Assembly: GCA_907163375.1 (NCBI GenBank)
Contig: CAJQUW010008619.1
Location: forward strand, 310,001 to 374,000
DNA length: 64,000 bases
Reading direction: 5' to 3'
Source of the DNA: Prostheceraeus crozeri
Taxonomy: Eukaryota; Platyhelminthes; Polycladida; Euryleptidae
A program made the position numbers and the translations under genes. Below, piece after piece: positions 9,601 through 19,353 of this stretch (position 1 is its first letter; each line of letters starts with the position of its first letter). The notes beneath the pieces are model-generated. The model was not told the origin of the DNA. It ran no database searches and saw only the letters and a list, made by a program, of their open reading frames with translations.

Positions 9601-11635
9601 CATTATTACTCGCCTTATGTGCAAATATATTTGCTATAATAAATAAAGAACATAAATGGCGGAATAGAAAGGCAATAAAGCTAACAATCCAACCTCTATG
9701 GCAAGCTCCGTTTCTGCATGACCATGGAAATTTTGTTCTTGAATAACCTTTTATATTCAGCTGTAAACAATTGCGGGGTTAGTAGCTGAACGGCATCTGT
9801 TGTCCCCGGTCCGCAGTATCATTACGGACCGCTGATTTGTATAACACTCATTGCCCATCTTGAAACTATGCACCCTTAATTTTAAAATACTCAATTGAAT
9901 ACGGTGCATTTTGACGTTGATGTTATTCTAGTCCGGCCGTCAGCACGAACGAGGTCACAAATGAGACTTTCAGAGCATTGTGTACACTCTATGGCGCCTG
10001 CGAATCTTCGTGTCTGCCGAGTTCTACCCGGTTCCTTTTCTTGTCAGGCAGGATCACAGAAAAACACATTAATAAAATACCAATAAGATGTAGTTTAAGT
10101 TTTCCGTAAAAGTGTCATTTCTCCGATAAGTACTCCGTCAGTTAGCTCCGATTAATGGACAAGTACTAAGTCTATAGCCATGAATGTTGGCACGGAATGG
10201 CTTCATCCGCAACTCATCGGGAAACACGACACTTTGATTTAATTGTAAGCTTTTATAGGCAAATCACAAAGTGTGACCGACCTGAAGCTGTTTTTATCAT
10301 GATACTGCAGGGTGGCCGCACTTGTCCGAATTAAGTTTGCTTCCCATTGTGAGTTACCTGTGTTTTTATCCTGTCTTATAAGCAGAGGAACCGGATAGAC
10401 CTCTGCAGAGAAGCAGATTCATAGTAGTCTCATTCTGTGAAAGTCTCATTTTCGGCCTCGTTCCTTTTAGAAGCTCGTGCTGCTGATTTGTTAATGGCCA
10501 GCTGTATTAAAAACATAATGACATTAAAGATTGCGACTCGATCGCCCTTTGCTTTACTTTCTGGAAGAGAATTTAATAAAATGGCGATTACTGACAACCT
10601 AGGATAACGTCACAGACAGTAATAAAAATATGATTGACACTGAAATCAATGTTTAAAAGATAAAGTGATCACCTTGAATTTACGAAATAATGTTGGGAAC
10701 CACTTCTTTACAGGATTGTATTTCCAAATGCTCAGATGATGATGGTTTAACGTCACTACTCCCCATACTGAGGGCTTGGACGTTTCTTACATAGTTTGAC
10801 CTTTAATCTGAAGTGTTGTGATCTTTTAGCCCGGATGCCCTTCCTGACGACTTCAATTGACACTTTCGGGGCTCGACCTCTGGACCGAAAATCGCTAGGC
10901 CGAGCACTTAACCTTTGCGCCACGGAGACCACTAAAGCTGAGATATCCATGAGACATGCGATAGGATAGAATTTTGTGCATTGTCCATTCGGTATAGCGT
11001 CATAGTGACCGAGAAACAAGAGAATTTCGAGGAAATAAGCGATTCCCACGTTAAGTAATAGGAAGCGTCATATTCAGATGCTCTAAGGTAAATAGTGTCG
11101 AACCTTTCGCTAATCTTACTTCAATTGTCTTGCTTCAGAAATTAATGAAAATTGAGCCAAATTTCCTCATTTCAGTAAACAATAACTTTAATTATTAATT
11201 ATTAATGTTTATTAATATTTAATGAATGTCTGTCGAAATTTCACTTACAAAGCTAATTGCAATCTCAAGTTTATCCGGGCATGGCTGCAACTTAAAATAG
11301 GTAGCTTTGTCGATGTTGAGAGATGTGAACTAGGACTGCTGTTGATTCCTGGTATTGGATGAAATAGAAACTCTTCAGGTTGTCCTCATTTTTCAACTGA
11401 GGATGCAACTGAATATTTAATTGTTCTATTTACATCTAGATTTACGTCTAGATACGGAAATTGATTTCCATAGCACTTCTGTTGTTTTTGCAATGATGTT
11501 TTTAAAGATGACCTTTCTGACCAAATGTCTCTCGCTTTCAGATCCCGACTCGGCTGTCAAATTGAAGTGACCAAAGATTTGGACGGTCTGGTTGTCCAAG
11601 TTCCCATCAGCTTGCAGGATGCCAGAGACGCATAA
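6534..11635 (+). CDS. FDX1: Mitochondrial [2Fe-2S] ferredoxin, adrenodoxin type (four coding exons)
   Basis: Joining 6534-6685, 8500-8612, 9360-9492 and 11542-11635 gives 492 nt, a 163-residue protein. Residues 1 to about 48 are rich in Arg, Ser and Leu and nearly free of acidic residues until mid-segment, as in a mitochondrial presequence. Residues 52-158 form the ferredoxin fold. The cluster ligands are Cys91, Cys97, Cys100 (in [12 protein letters not shown]) and Cys138 (in RLGCQI). The acidic stretch [15 protein letters not shown] matches the partner-docking helix of adrenodoxins. In this family the protein carries single electrons from NADPH-ferredoxin reductase to mitochondrial P450s or to lipoylation and Fe-S biogenesis enzymes in the matrix. 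CEGTL before the second ligand points to FDX1 rather than FDX2. The C-terminus lacks a long tail. Three large introns hold several repeats. No frame break was found. Confidence 0.95.
7175..7994. repeat. Direct repeat pair flanking a hAT-like insert in FDX1 intron 1
   Basis: Segments 7175-7249 and 7921-7994 are direct copies of about 70 bp (both contain CAGATGGC, AATTGCAGCT and GTATTGTATAATGTGA) with scattered substitutions. Between them, 7255-7920 begins CAGTGGTTCCCAACCT and ends, on the minus strand, CCGAGGTTCCCAGCCTGTGG. Both are typical hAT-like terminal words. A duplication this long is not an ordinary transposase product. Confidence 0.7.
8500..8612 (+). CDS. FDX1: FDX1 coding exon 2 (ferredoxin N-terminal half)
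   Basis: Acceptor TTAATTTCAG, donor TTTTG|gtaaga. It encodes residues 51-88 plus one base, including [20 protein letters not shown], the strand and helix before the cluster loop. Confidence 0.94.
8790..9030. repeat. Long palindrome in FDX1 intron 2, possibly Penelope-terminus derived
   Basis: Arms 8790-8882 and 8940-9030 are near-perfect inverted copies joined by a 57-base loop that itself contains ATCAAGG and CCTTGAT. Each arm carries GACGAAACGCATCGGGCGAA, which resembles the GAAAC...TCGG end of hammerhead-like motifs in Penelope-like termini. No coding sequence. Confidence 0.75.
9360..9492 (+). CDS. FDX1: FDX1 coding exon 3 (cluster-binding loop)
   Basis: Acceptor TCTTCTCTTCCAG, donor AC|gtatgt, phase 2. 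It encodes residues 89-132, with three of the four cluster cysteines and the acidic docking helix. Confidence 0.95.
9931..10488. mobile_element. Foldback MITE family A, copy 1 (diverged), in FDX1 intron 3
   Basis: The left end GTCCGGCCGTCAGCACGAAC follows a TA at 9929-9930. The right part (GGCCTCGTTCCTTTTAGAAG) is its inverted counterpart. The interior words CTGCCGAGTTCTA and TTCTTGTCAGGCAGGATCA match the copies at 12672 and 60362. The right border is eroded. Confidence 0.75.
10733..10934 (-). mobile_element. tRNA-derived SINE, copy 1 (minus), in FDX1 intron 3
   Basis: On the minus strand it reads a tRNA-like head (GTGGCGCAAAGGTTAAG, then GGTCGAGCCCC as B box), a body containing AGGAAGGGCATCCGG, and a tail ending TTAAACCATCATCATC. 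The same order is seen at 44911-45117 and 51033-51230. The GGAAGGGCATCC word is shared with the 3' ends of RTE/BovB-type LINEs, which suggests the helper. Confidence 0.85.
11542..11635 (+). CDS. FDX1: FDX1 terminal coding exon 4
   Basis: Acceptor CTCTCGCTTTCAG. It encodes residues 133-163, with the fourth ligand Cys138 in SRLGCQ and the closing strand GLVVQVP, and ends in TAA at 11633-11635. Confidence 0.94.
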
Positions 11636-12671
11636 TTTTCATGTGTTCCTTCATTCCTCATGACTTCTCAATTAGAAAAGTTCTCATCGGGAGGCTTCTC
11701 ATAAAGGAATTGCCAATATATTGCTCACAGCTATGAACTGATATTCGGATTGATTTCTCATCGTCAAGCATTTCCTTCTCTGATTGATGCAGCATCTCAA
11801 GACTGTCATATTAATGTTATTGATCTGAAGAATGGAACATGAAATCTTTCATTTGTATGTTGTTGGACTCAATCAAACTCATAGTATTAACAAAACTGAC
11901 GCACATCAGACTCAGTGCCATTAAATTAATCAATACAGATATCTACAACTTTCTAGTATGGAAGTAAGAATGCTATGGTCTCTTTTAGGGTAGAAATTCT
12001 AAAATTCTGAATCCTCGAAACGGTTGACTTCCATCATTTTCATTCTGACAACAGAAATTCTTCTACATGGCACTTATCTGTCATTGCATCAATTGGGATC
12101 ACCATGACTCAAGGAAAGGCAATATAAATTTTCCAGAGTATCGTGTCGAAGGCTTTGATGAAGTCAGAGAGATTTGTTGACACATGTTTCTAGAATGTAG
12201 TGCTGTTTTGTTGTCTCTCAGGAATAAAATGATGGAAATTTTCAACCGCTTTGCTGATTGAGATTTACACGTTTTCTTGCCGTCCAAGCTGGATACCGGA
12301 CCTTAAGCCTATACTGATAACATTCAAAAGGAGTGATATCTATAATTTTTATTCATCATTTAATTCAACCGATCTAAGAAACAGTTATGAAAAGTTGACG
12401 CACTCGTTTTTCGATATCAGTGACGCAAATTATTGACGTGCAATCTTATCTAGATGTATTGTGATAAACATATGTAGATAAGTTTAACTTTAGCTATGAT
12501 GAAAATATTGACAATCGAATTTGGCGCCAATCGAGTCAAAAGCTGCCAGTACACAAAATTCTATTTTGACAAATTTTACTGTTAAACTAATTTCTATATT
12601 TATTTGAAATGTCTGCTGAATGAAAGAGAAAGCTTGTTTTCTTTTGTAATGACTCAGATGTTTGATCACTA
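11636..12671. other. FDX1 3' flank
   Basis: Candidate polyadenylation signals are ATTAAA at about 11920 and AATAAA at 12223-12228; neither can be confirmed. Short ORFs at 12099-12436 have no recognisable motif. Confidence 0.5.
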
Positions 12672-13384
12672 GTCCGGCAGCCAAAGCGAGTTTCTGCAGG
12701 AAAAGAGGCCGAAACTGAGACTTTCACAGAATGGTGTACACCCTATGTCTACTACGAATCTGCACGTCTGTCGAGTTCTAGTAAGTTCCTCTACTTGTCA
12801 GACAGGATCAAAGAAAAACACATAAATGTGACGTAGATTGCAGTTTTTGGTTAAAATGAAATTTTCTATTTTTTCTCTTATCAACTGAAAAGTACTAAGT
12901 CTAAAGCCATAAGTTTCGGCATGACATGTCTTCAGGTAATTTCTTATCATGTGCATGTGATATTATCATGCTTCTGATCCGCGATGAATGCGAGAATGTG
13001 GTTCAATGTGGCTGAAGACGGCCAATATGTTAGTGCTTGCCGACAGTAGGAGGCTTTCCAAATCTGAAAGTGTTGAGCTGCATAGATAAATGTTCATAAA
13101 CATGAAAGGAAATGACCTGAAGACATTCCATGCCAAAAATTGTGACTCTGGGCTTAGTACTTTTCGTTTAATCAGAGAAAACATAGAAAATTTCATTCTA
13201 GCCAAAAGCTGGGATCTGCCTCCCATTGGATTTACATGTGTTTTTCTTTGATTCTGCCTGACAAGAAGAAGAACTCACTAAAACTCGGCAGACGTGCAGA
13301 TTCGTAGTAGGCATAAGGTGTACATCCTGTGAAAGTCTCATTTTCGGCCTCGTTCCCTGCAGAAACCCGTTCTAGCTGCCGGAC
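12672..13384. mobile_element. Foldback MITE family A, copy 2, 713 bp
   Basis: The element begins GTCCGGCAGCCAAAGCGAG and ends in the inverted CTAGCTGCCGGAC, each end abutting TA. The inverted arms run for roughly 290 bases each, leaving a short centre. Target TA and long arms fit a Tc1/mariner-powered foldback MITE. It is close to the copy at 60362-61072 across its full length. Confidence 0.88.
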
Positions 13385-13611
13385 TACACCTGCAATGTGA
13401 AAATTATGCACTTTTTAAATATCAATCTGTTGGCGCCATGTGAATAGAAATTTTTCAGCAGCTGTGATATTGCTGCATAAAGCTCGTTTGACAAGTGTTT
13501 TTGAATGATGACTAAAATATAATGTTTTGGAATGAATTATTGGCTCTTTCTCAGATTTAATTCACTTCATGTACTTGCGATATTCTTACTCAGAGATGTG
13601 AGACTGCAAAT

Positions 13612-14316
13612 CAGGGATGCGGAGTTGGTGTCCCGGAGTCCTATCAAATGATGGGACTCCGGACTCCGGCCTATAACTAGACGCGAAATATAATACAAAC
13701 AAGCTATTTATCCTCGTGCATAGCTGTCACTGTTTTGAAGTCAACTTTCTCCGTCAAATAAACGTACAGAGACAGCAGTGCATGCAAAGCTTGTAATAGT
13801 TGAGGGAATGAACCGTGATAGTGAAAAAAGGATTGTCTTTTCAATCGGTGATTTAGACAAGCCTTCCTAGCCTCGATCACACCTTCGCACCAAAGGTCAC
13901 ATCGGAGACAAAAGCAAAACACTAGTTTATTTGTGAACATTACATCTCTACCCTCACGTTAATCGTGTGATTTCTCCTCCAAAGTACATATTAAAATCGA
14001 AAGTGTATACTGATATTTTTTGAAGAAGGATTGGTGATTTTCCTACCTTGTAGAGATTGGAGGAAAACCGTATGAAGCACACATCAACAAGATGAGAGGA
14101 GCCGAGTCGCATGCATCCAGCTTAAAGCGACATTTGATAAATGTTTATCGAAAATGATTGATGATTGATACAGCAATGATCACTAAAGATAGGTTCAGGT
14201 AAGCCTATGGTGATAGTGATAGTATGATGTAGGTTACCAGTTTTTTCAAAAAGCTAGACTATATGCTTGCCACACGGAGTCGGAGTCCTATCAAGGTGAT
14301 AGGACTCCGCATCCCT
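13612..14316. mobile_element. Element with AGGGATGCGGAGTC termini and subterminal repeats
   Basis: The left end is CAGGGATGCGGAGTTGG and the right end, inverted, is TAGGGATGCGGAGTCC. GACTCCG/CGGAGTC words repeat inside both ends. The flanks CTGCAAAT and CTTTCCAT agree at only five of eight positions, so the target duplication is doubtful. The minus-strand ORF at 13704-13940 has no recognisable motif. Confidence 0.6.
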
Positions 14317-14695
14317 ACTTTCCATTCGCTTGTTGTCGTCTGTTATGAACCCAGACTTCATTTAAGTGTCTCAGCTCACAAAGGTAAATTTCTTTATTTG
14401 TCTCCGTGCATTTATTGTAGATAACTTATCGCTTTATTTTACCTGCAAAACAGATTATTGCCCGCGCGGGAAATAATATTTACCTCAATGCCCGGGAAGG
14501 AGCGTAATCTATATCAGATATGAGTGCTCTTATCCTTCTTTAGTATAGACTAAATCTGTGAATAGATATTTTCACGATTGATGAAGCTAAATTTCTATTC
14601 AAATACTCTTGATTATCGAGACATGTCAATCACAATCTGTCCTTGATCATCATAGCACGTCGTCAAATAAAACTCTCTACGCAACTCGTGCATAA

Positions 14696-14808
14696 GATTG
14701 CTTCGTCATAGCATTCGAACTCGTTAGATTGAAATCACCCTCACCTATGGGTTCGGGCATTTAAGATATCTAACTCGTGGAATGCTATAAAGAAGCAATC
14801 ATGCGTAA
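14696..14808. repeat. Hairpin adjoining the Penelope composite
   Basis: GATTGCTTCGTCATAGCATTC with AACTCGTTAGAT at 14696-14732 is mirrored at 14772-14808 with a few mismatches. The word AACTCGTTAGATT also ends the Penelope-like repeats at 14931 and 18350, so this may be a related terminus. Confidence 0.6.
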
Positions 14809-14930
14809 ATAACCATTAATAAATGCAACTTTCTTAGTGTGTTTCTGATAGTTTCGAAGAATCTATCAGACAGTTATTGTCTTATGTTTATAAAACATTA
14901 AAACTCCCTCTGAGCAGCATTATTGTTAAA

Positions 14931-15045
14931 TCTAACGAGTTAAGACAAATTCTTCTATGTAGCCGAGGCTGCTTGGTTGATAACTCGATGAGTTAATTTT
15001 ATACTTATATTTCGGCTGTCACAGCCCTTTTCAAAGTATAGAGTA
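14931..15045 (-). repeat. Penelope-like terminus, left inverted copy
   Basis: Nearly identical, in inverse orientation, to 18241-18350. On the minus strand 15006-15038 reads TTTGAAAAGGGCTGTGACAG followed by CCGAAATATA. A GGCTG/CAGCC stem closes on GAAA, the layout of degenerate hammerhead motifs known from Penelope-like elements. Confidence 0.65.
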
Positions 15046-15103
15046 GAAAAGATTTACAAATGGAGTACAAAGCTATATAAAAATGTTTTCATAAATCAAA
15101 ATA

Positions 15104-15508
15104 TCATGTATATACCACTGTACAGATATCTTGTCCTTCATCACGCCTGTTCAGGTCAGGTTGGGCTGTCTTGATTATGAGTGCCTCTTTGAGACGAAGA
15201 TCTACTGCGTCTTTAGCATGTGACACAATTTCTATGCTGAGGCTGCCATGACAGATGAGCTTGTGATCATAGATGGCGGATTTGTTGTAAAATAAGTGCT
15301 CTCGAATTCTTGTGTGTAAGGGACGCACTGTACTTCCAATGTAGACAGAACCGCATGAACATTGGATCTTATATACCACCATTTTTCTGCCACAATTGTC
15401 ATTTTTCATAGGACAGTTCTTCATTGTGCACGTTTGTTTCAGTTTTGCTCTCTTGAGTTTTTGTTGTAATGTTTTCGAGCGATGATAAAGGCGAATGTTT
15501 ATTTTCAA
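15104..15508 (-). pseudogene. Penelope-like element GIY-YIG endonuclease module (fragment)
   Basis: The 134-residue open frame has a Cys-rich lead (CTMKNCPMKNDNCG) and then VVYKIQCSCGSVYIGSTVRP, the GIY-YIG core as found at the C-terminus of Penelope-like polyproteins. RIREH follows, as expected for the catalytic Arg region. The RT domain that should precede it is missing on this strand: the next upstream segment, about 15476-15860, lies inverted. The frame itself is unbroken to its stop at 15104. It is a retroelement fragment, not a host gene. Confidence 0.85.
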
Positions 15509-15862
15509 AAAAATGAATTTGGAAACAATTTCATGAATTCCAAATCAAGTTTGCCAACTGCAATGAAAGAATCAACCATCAAAAATGAAGTGAAGCGAAT
15601 ACGTGAAAGGTCCACAGTACAGGAAGATGAAGATAGAGCACTGACTGAATTTGAGCGAATACTTGGACTAAATGATTATGACAATCAATTCATCAAAAGT
15701 GTAACCAAAACAAATTCCAAGAGAAGGCGCAAAAATATGAACAATTATCCCACGTTCTACATGTCAGTCCCATTTGTATCAGATTATGTCAACAGAAAGA
15801 TTAAAAGAGCTTTTCAGCATGAGAAAATAAACATTCGCCTTTATCATCGCTCGAAAACATAG
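15476..15862 (+). pseudogene. Inverted Penelope segment upstream of the GIY-YIG module
   Basis: The plus frame ends KINIRLYHRSKT, and the minus-strand GIY-YIG frame starts with the same residues (KINIRLYHRSKTLQQK). The DNA shows this as an inverted repeat of about 30 bases at 15476-15508 and 15823-15861. Residues such as YPTFYMSVPFVSDYVNRKIK fit the RT thumb-to-linker region of Penelope-like proteins. The segment has therefore flipped relative to the endonuclease module, like the 5' inversions left by twin priming in LINEs. Confidence 0.75.
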
Positions 15863-18213
15863 CAGATTTCTCTACAGCAAACAATCTTTGCATTTTGAAT
15901 ACGCAGTTTAGCCACCACAAGCGTCGACGATTCACGTGGACATCTCCAGACCAAAGCACCCGGAATCAAATCGATTATATGATGATAAATAAGAAATGGC
16001 GCAACAATGTACTTGATGCCAGAACTGAACCAAGTGCAGACTGTGATATCGATCACAGATTGGTCGTTTCAAAGGTTCAATTGAAAGCATTCAGTGTGAA
16101 AAGAAGTGGTCAACCATTCCGTTTCAACTTGAATAAACTGAACGATTCGGAAGTCCGGGATCAATACGTAACAGAAACGAACAACCGATTTGCAGCGCTA
16201 TTGGAGACAGATACTACGGAGATGGAGCCGAATGATCTCTGGTCAAACATAGCTGATACCTTAAAAGAGGTTGCAACCGATGTCATAGGACGTGCCCCGA
16301 GGCGGAAAGTAACTGATTCTTGGATTGGCAATGAGACTCCCACGTTAATTCAGGAACGAAGAGAAGCTCGGCGTGTTTCAGATAGCCTTTTGATTAAAAA
16401 GCTGAACAAGAAGATAAAGAAAAGCCTGCGTAAAGACAAGAAAACCTGGCTAGAACGACAGTGCGCTGAAATCGACGAGTTCGATAGAATGCACAAAGGC
16501 AAAGCACTTTTTCGAAAAATCTCCGCACTTACTGAACCAGCAGCTACTGAAAAACAAAGTCTAATCAATGACTCCACAGGTCTAACCCTCATAGAACCCA
16601 ACCAGGTTCTAAAGCGTTGGGAAGAATACGCTAAGCAGCTTTTCGGTTCAAATTCACCGGTTTTTCATCAAGAGTTGGCTACTACGCCTCCAGCAGAAAA
16701 GGAGCCTGTTCCGCTGCTTGCAGAAGTCCAGAACGCGGTAAAGAAACTGAAAATGGGCAAGACTGCAGGTCGTGACAATGTGCCTGCGGAACTCGTCAAG
16801 TTCGCTGGAAACTTTGCCACAAAAAGTCTTCACAAGCTTTGCGTGAGGATTTGGGAGACGGAACGTTAGCCAGACGATTGGAAAGAGCAAGAACTCGTAT
16901 TACTGCACAAGACTGGCAATCCCAAAGAGTGTGGCAATTATAGCACCATTGCGCTTATATCGCATGCTAGCAAAGTCCTCCTCAATATACTGCTGGATCG
17001 CCTGCGCATGAAGATCGAACAGGAACTCCCAGATGAACAAGCAGGGTTTCGAATTGGCAGAGGCACCGCAAATATGTTGGCAACCCTACAAGTCATTATT
17101 GAAAAGGTGAATGACATGTCATGTGGAGCGGTTATAACTTTCATTGATTATTCCAAGGCTTTAGACAGCGTGAGCCACGGTCAGCTCTCGGATATCATTT
17201 CTACTTTTGGATTCCCTGATCACCTCGTCAACCTGACAAAGTCCCTCTACTGCAATCAGCAAGGAGTTATTCGTTGGAACGGAGACCGAACCAAGCAATT
17301 TCCAATCAAAAAGGGTGTGCGTCAAGGATGTATTATATCACCGCATCTTTTCAGTTTGTATACTGAGCAAATCATGAGAGAAACCGATTTTACGAACGCT
17401 GGCATCAATATCGGAGGCAGACAAATAAGCATTGTCAGGTATGCCGATGACACAGCTTTGATAGCCAATAACATGAGTGAAATGCAGGAGATGGTTGACC
17501 AGGTAAATGCCGCAGGAATTGAGAGGTCGCTGAAGCTAAATGCAAGGAAGACAAAAGTAATCCGAGTCGGTTCAACACGTGACGAAGATAGCACAATCAC
17601 AGTTGGGGCTGAGACTGTTGCAGAGGTTGATTGCTTCAAATATCTTGGCTTTATCAAGAAAAATGATGGAAGTTGCACAGAAGACGTCCGTGTGAGAATA
17701 GCTATGGGTAAGGCGAAGATGACCAGACTGAACAAGCTATGGGCAGATAGGCCACTACCAACAAAGCTCAAGATGAAATTAGTGAAGACGCTTGTGTGGC
17801 CAATTCTATCATATGGAGCGGAAGGATGGACGCTGAAAACTGCAGACGAGAAACACATCGAAGCTGCCGAAATGTGGTTCTGGAGGAGAATGTTGCGCAT
17901 AAATTACAGAGAGCACCGAACGAATGCCAGCATCTTCGAGCAACTGACCACTACCCCTATGTTACTTCGACACATTCGGAAAAGGAAACTCTCCTTCTAC
18001 GGTCATCAATGCAGGGAGGGAGGATGCCTTTTAGCGAGAACTGTCCTGCAAGGCAACATGGAGGGCAGCCGGCGCAGAGGAAGGCCCAGGACGCAGTATG
18101 TCAACAACATCATGAAATGGACTGGACTCAACATGTACGAATTGAACGGCGCAACGCGTGAGCGAAAACTGTGGCGTGCCATCTCCAATGGGTCGGCCGA
18201 AGTTCAGCAATGA
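15862..18213 (+). pseudogene. RTE LINE ORF2: endonuclease C-terminus and reverse transcriptase, one nonsense codon
   Basis: A single reading frame spans the whole stretch apart from TAG at 16867-16869. The start carries the end of an APE-type endonuclease (FTWTSPDQSTRNQIDYMM, and later DCDIDHRLV with the catalytic Asp-His pair). The reverse transcriptase follows: DEQAGFRIGRGT, FIDYSKALDSV (motif A), VRQGCIISPHLFS (motif B) and IVRYADDTALIA (motif C, catalytic YADD). It ends with the RTE-type tail GHQCREGG and RRRGRPRTQYVNN. The stop replaces a position that is normally Trp in WPEDW-like sequences, so one G-to-A change would explain it. The N-terminal half of the endonuclease is lost. The frame is otherwise intact, so the insertion looks fairly young. 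Confidence 0.9.
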
Positions 18214-18242
18214 ATATGCCGCATAAAGTAAAGTAAAGTAAC
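15862..18242 (+). mobile_element. RTE-type non-LTR retrotransposon, 5'-truncated
   Basis: The element starts inside the endonuclease domain, fused directly to Penelope sequence at about 15862. It runs through the reverse transcriptase to TGA at 18211-18213. A 3' UTR of under 30 bases then ends in (AAAGT)n at about 18225-18242. A tiny 3' UTR and a short tandem-repeat tail rather than poly(A) are typical of the RTE clade. Confidence 0.85.
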
Positions 18243-18350
18243 TTTGAAAAGGGCTGTGACAGCCGAAATATAAGTATAAAATTAACTCATCGAGTTATCA
18301 ACCAAGCAGCCTCGGCTACAAAGACGAATTTGTCTTAACTCGTTAGATTA
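18241..18350 (+). repeat. Penelope-like terminus, right inverted copy
   Basis: Inverse of 14931-15035, beginning directly after the RTE tail. It contains TTTGAAAAGGGCTGTGACAG then CCGAAATATA (18241-18275), with the same GGCTG/CAGCC stem and GAAA. It ends AACTCGTTAGATT. Confidence 0.65.
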
Positions 18351-18370
18351 GTCTTATGTTTATGTAAAAC

Positions 18371-19346
18371 TGAATATATTTCTGAATTTAGGCAAAATTA
18401 GATGAATTGCGTAAAATCTGTTTTCTATTCATGACAACGAGCAAATTTTCTATGAAAAGTCGCTGTCCCTTGCTGTAAATAATTTCTGTTCTGCGTTCCT
18501 TTATTCGGTTCGGCTCTTGGTTGTACAAATGAGATGTCTGTGATCGGTACCCGAACCTGAGCGAGTTGATAAAATATCATGGGGTCCGGGTTGCGTGAAA
18601 AAATCATATTCTGAGCACCCGGTATGTTGACTTTCATACTTTGTTATTCAGCTTGTTACCTAGAATTTCTTGTTTCGTTATTTGTTTCTCAGAGTTTGTT
18701 GCCCAGGCTTTTATTTTTTATAATAAATGCTGGTAGTTCTTTCGACCGGTTCTCTATCAGGCATTACACCGATGTGAAGCAGATAAACTAGCACTTGTAG
18801 TGTTGACACTATGGAAATGATAAATCACTGATATGTCTAAACAAAGATAAGAAATCATTAAAAATAGAATAAATTAAAGTTAGTTACCAAGGTAAAACTA
18901 AAGACAAAGCATTTTCTTTTTGTACACACAAAGTCGGCCGGAGGCGTTTGATTTACAATACCTCGTCAGTGCGCTGACCCAACAGATTGCTGCGATCCCA
19001 CATGAAGTAACACACTACCGTTTCTGCAGGTTGACATTTTTGCTCAAATACGTGACGCATGATAGAGCTGGACGGAGGATGTTTGTCATTATGCTAAAAT
19101 TATCTGATCAAATTAATGAGCAAAGTTTAACTATTATCCAGAGTTTCTGGGTAGGGTCTGGTCGGGTTGGATCGGGTTCGGGTTGACAGGCAACATTCGG
19201 GTCCCACTGGGTTCGGATTCTTCTTCTTTCGGGGTCGGATTGATTCAAGATTTCGGGACGACTGCAGTGCACACCTCCAGCACAATTTTGTCATACTTGT
19301 ATTTCCATCATGTAAAGTTTGTCATCGACGCTAATTTCGTTTTCAG
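18371..19346. other. FDX1-SHPRH intergenic remainder
   Basis: No gene recognised. CCGAACC/GGTTCGGGTT words in opposite orientations near 18548 and 19170-19215 hint at the ends of a decayed DNA element. The SHPRH promoter must lie here or further upstream but cannot be pinpointed. Confidence 0.45.
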
Positions 19347-19353
19347 GCACACC
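19330..19353 (+). other. Splice acceptor 7 nt before the SHPRH start codon
   Basis: TTTCGTTTTCAG ends at 19346 and is followed by GCACACC and ATGG. The context ACCATGG is an optimal Kozak site. As in FDX1, the acceptor lies almost on the start codon. Confidence 0.6.

Larger units (their letters stand above)
14879..18370. mobile_element. Composite: inverted Penelope-like fragments enclosing an RTE LINE
   Basis: Outer direct repeats of GTCTTATGTTTAT(GT)AAAAC lie at 14879-14896 and 18351-18370, an apparent target duplication of about 18-20 bp. Inside are near-identical inverted segments at 14931-15035 and 18241-18350, which look like Penelope termini. Within those lie, in order, a minus-strand GIY-YIG module (15104-15508), a plus-strand Penelope segment (15509-15861), and a 5'-truncated plus-strand RTE LINE (15862-18242). 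Coding parts are described separately. The outer repeats suggest that the two Penelope ends belong to one integration, with the LINE added later or co-integrated. Confidence 0.75.

Noticed and set aside
17322-17900. 192-codon minus-strand frame
   Set aside because: It is antisense to the RT core of the RTE element and has no sense of its own.
19183-19353. Upstream in-frame ATG as the SHPRH start
   Set aside because: The extension is low in coding character and crosses a good acceptor. The ATG at 19354 has an optimal context and matches the vertebrate N-terminal pattern.
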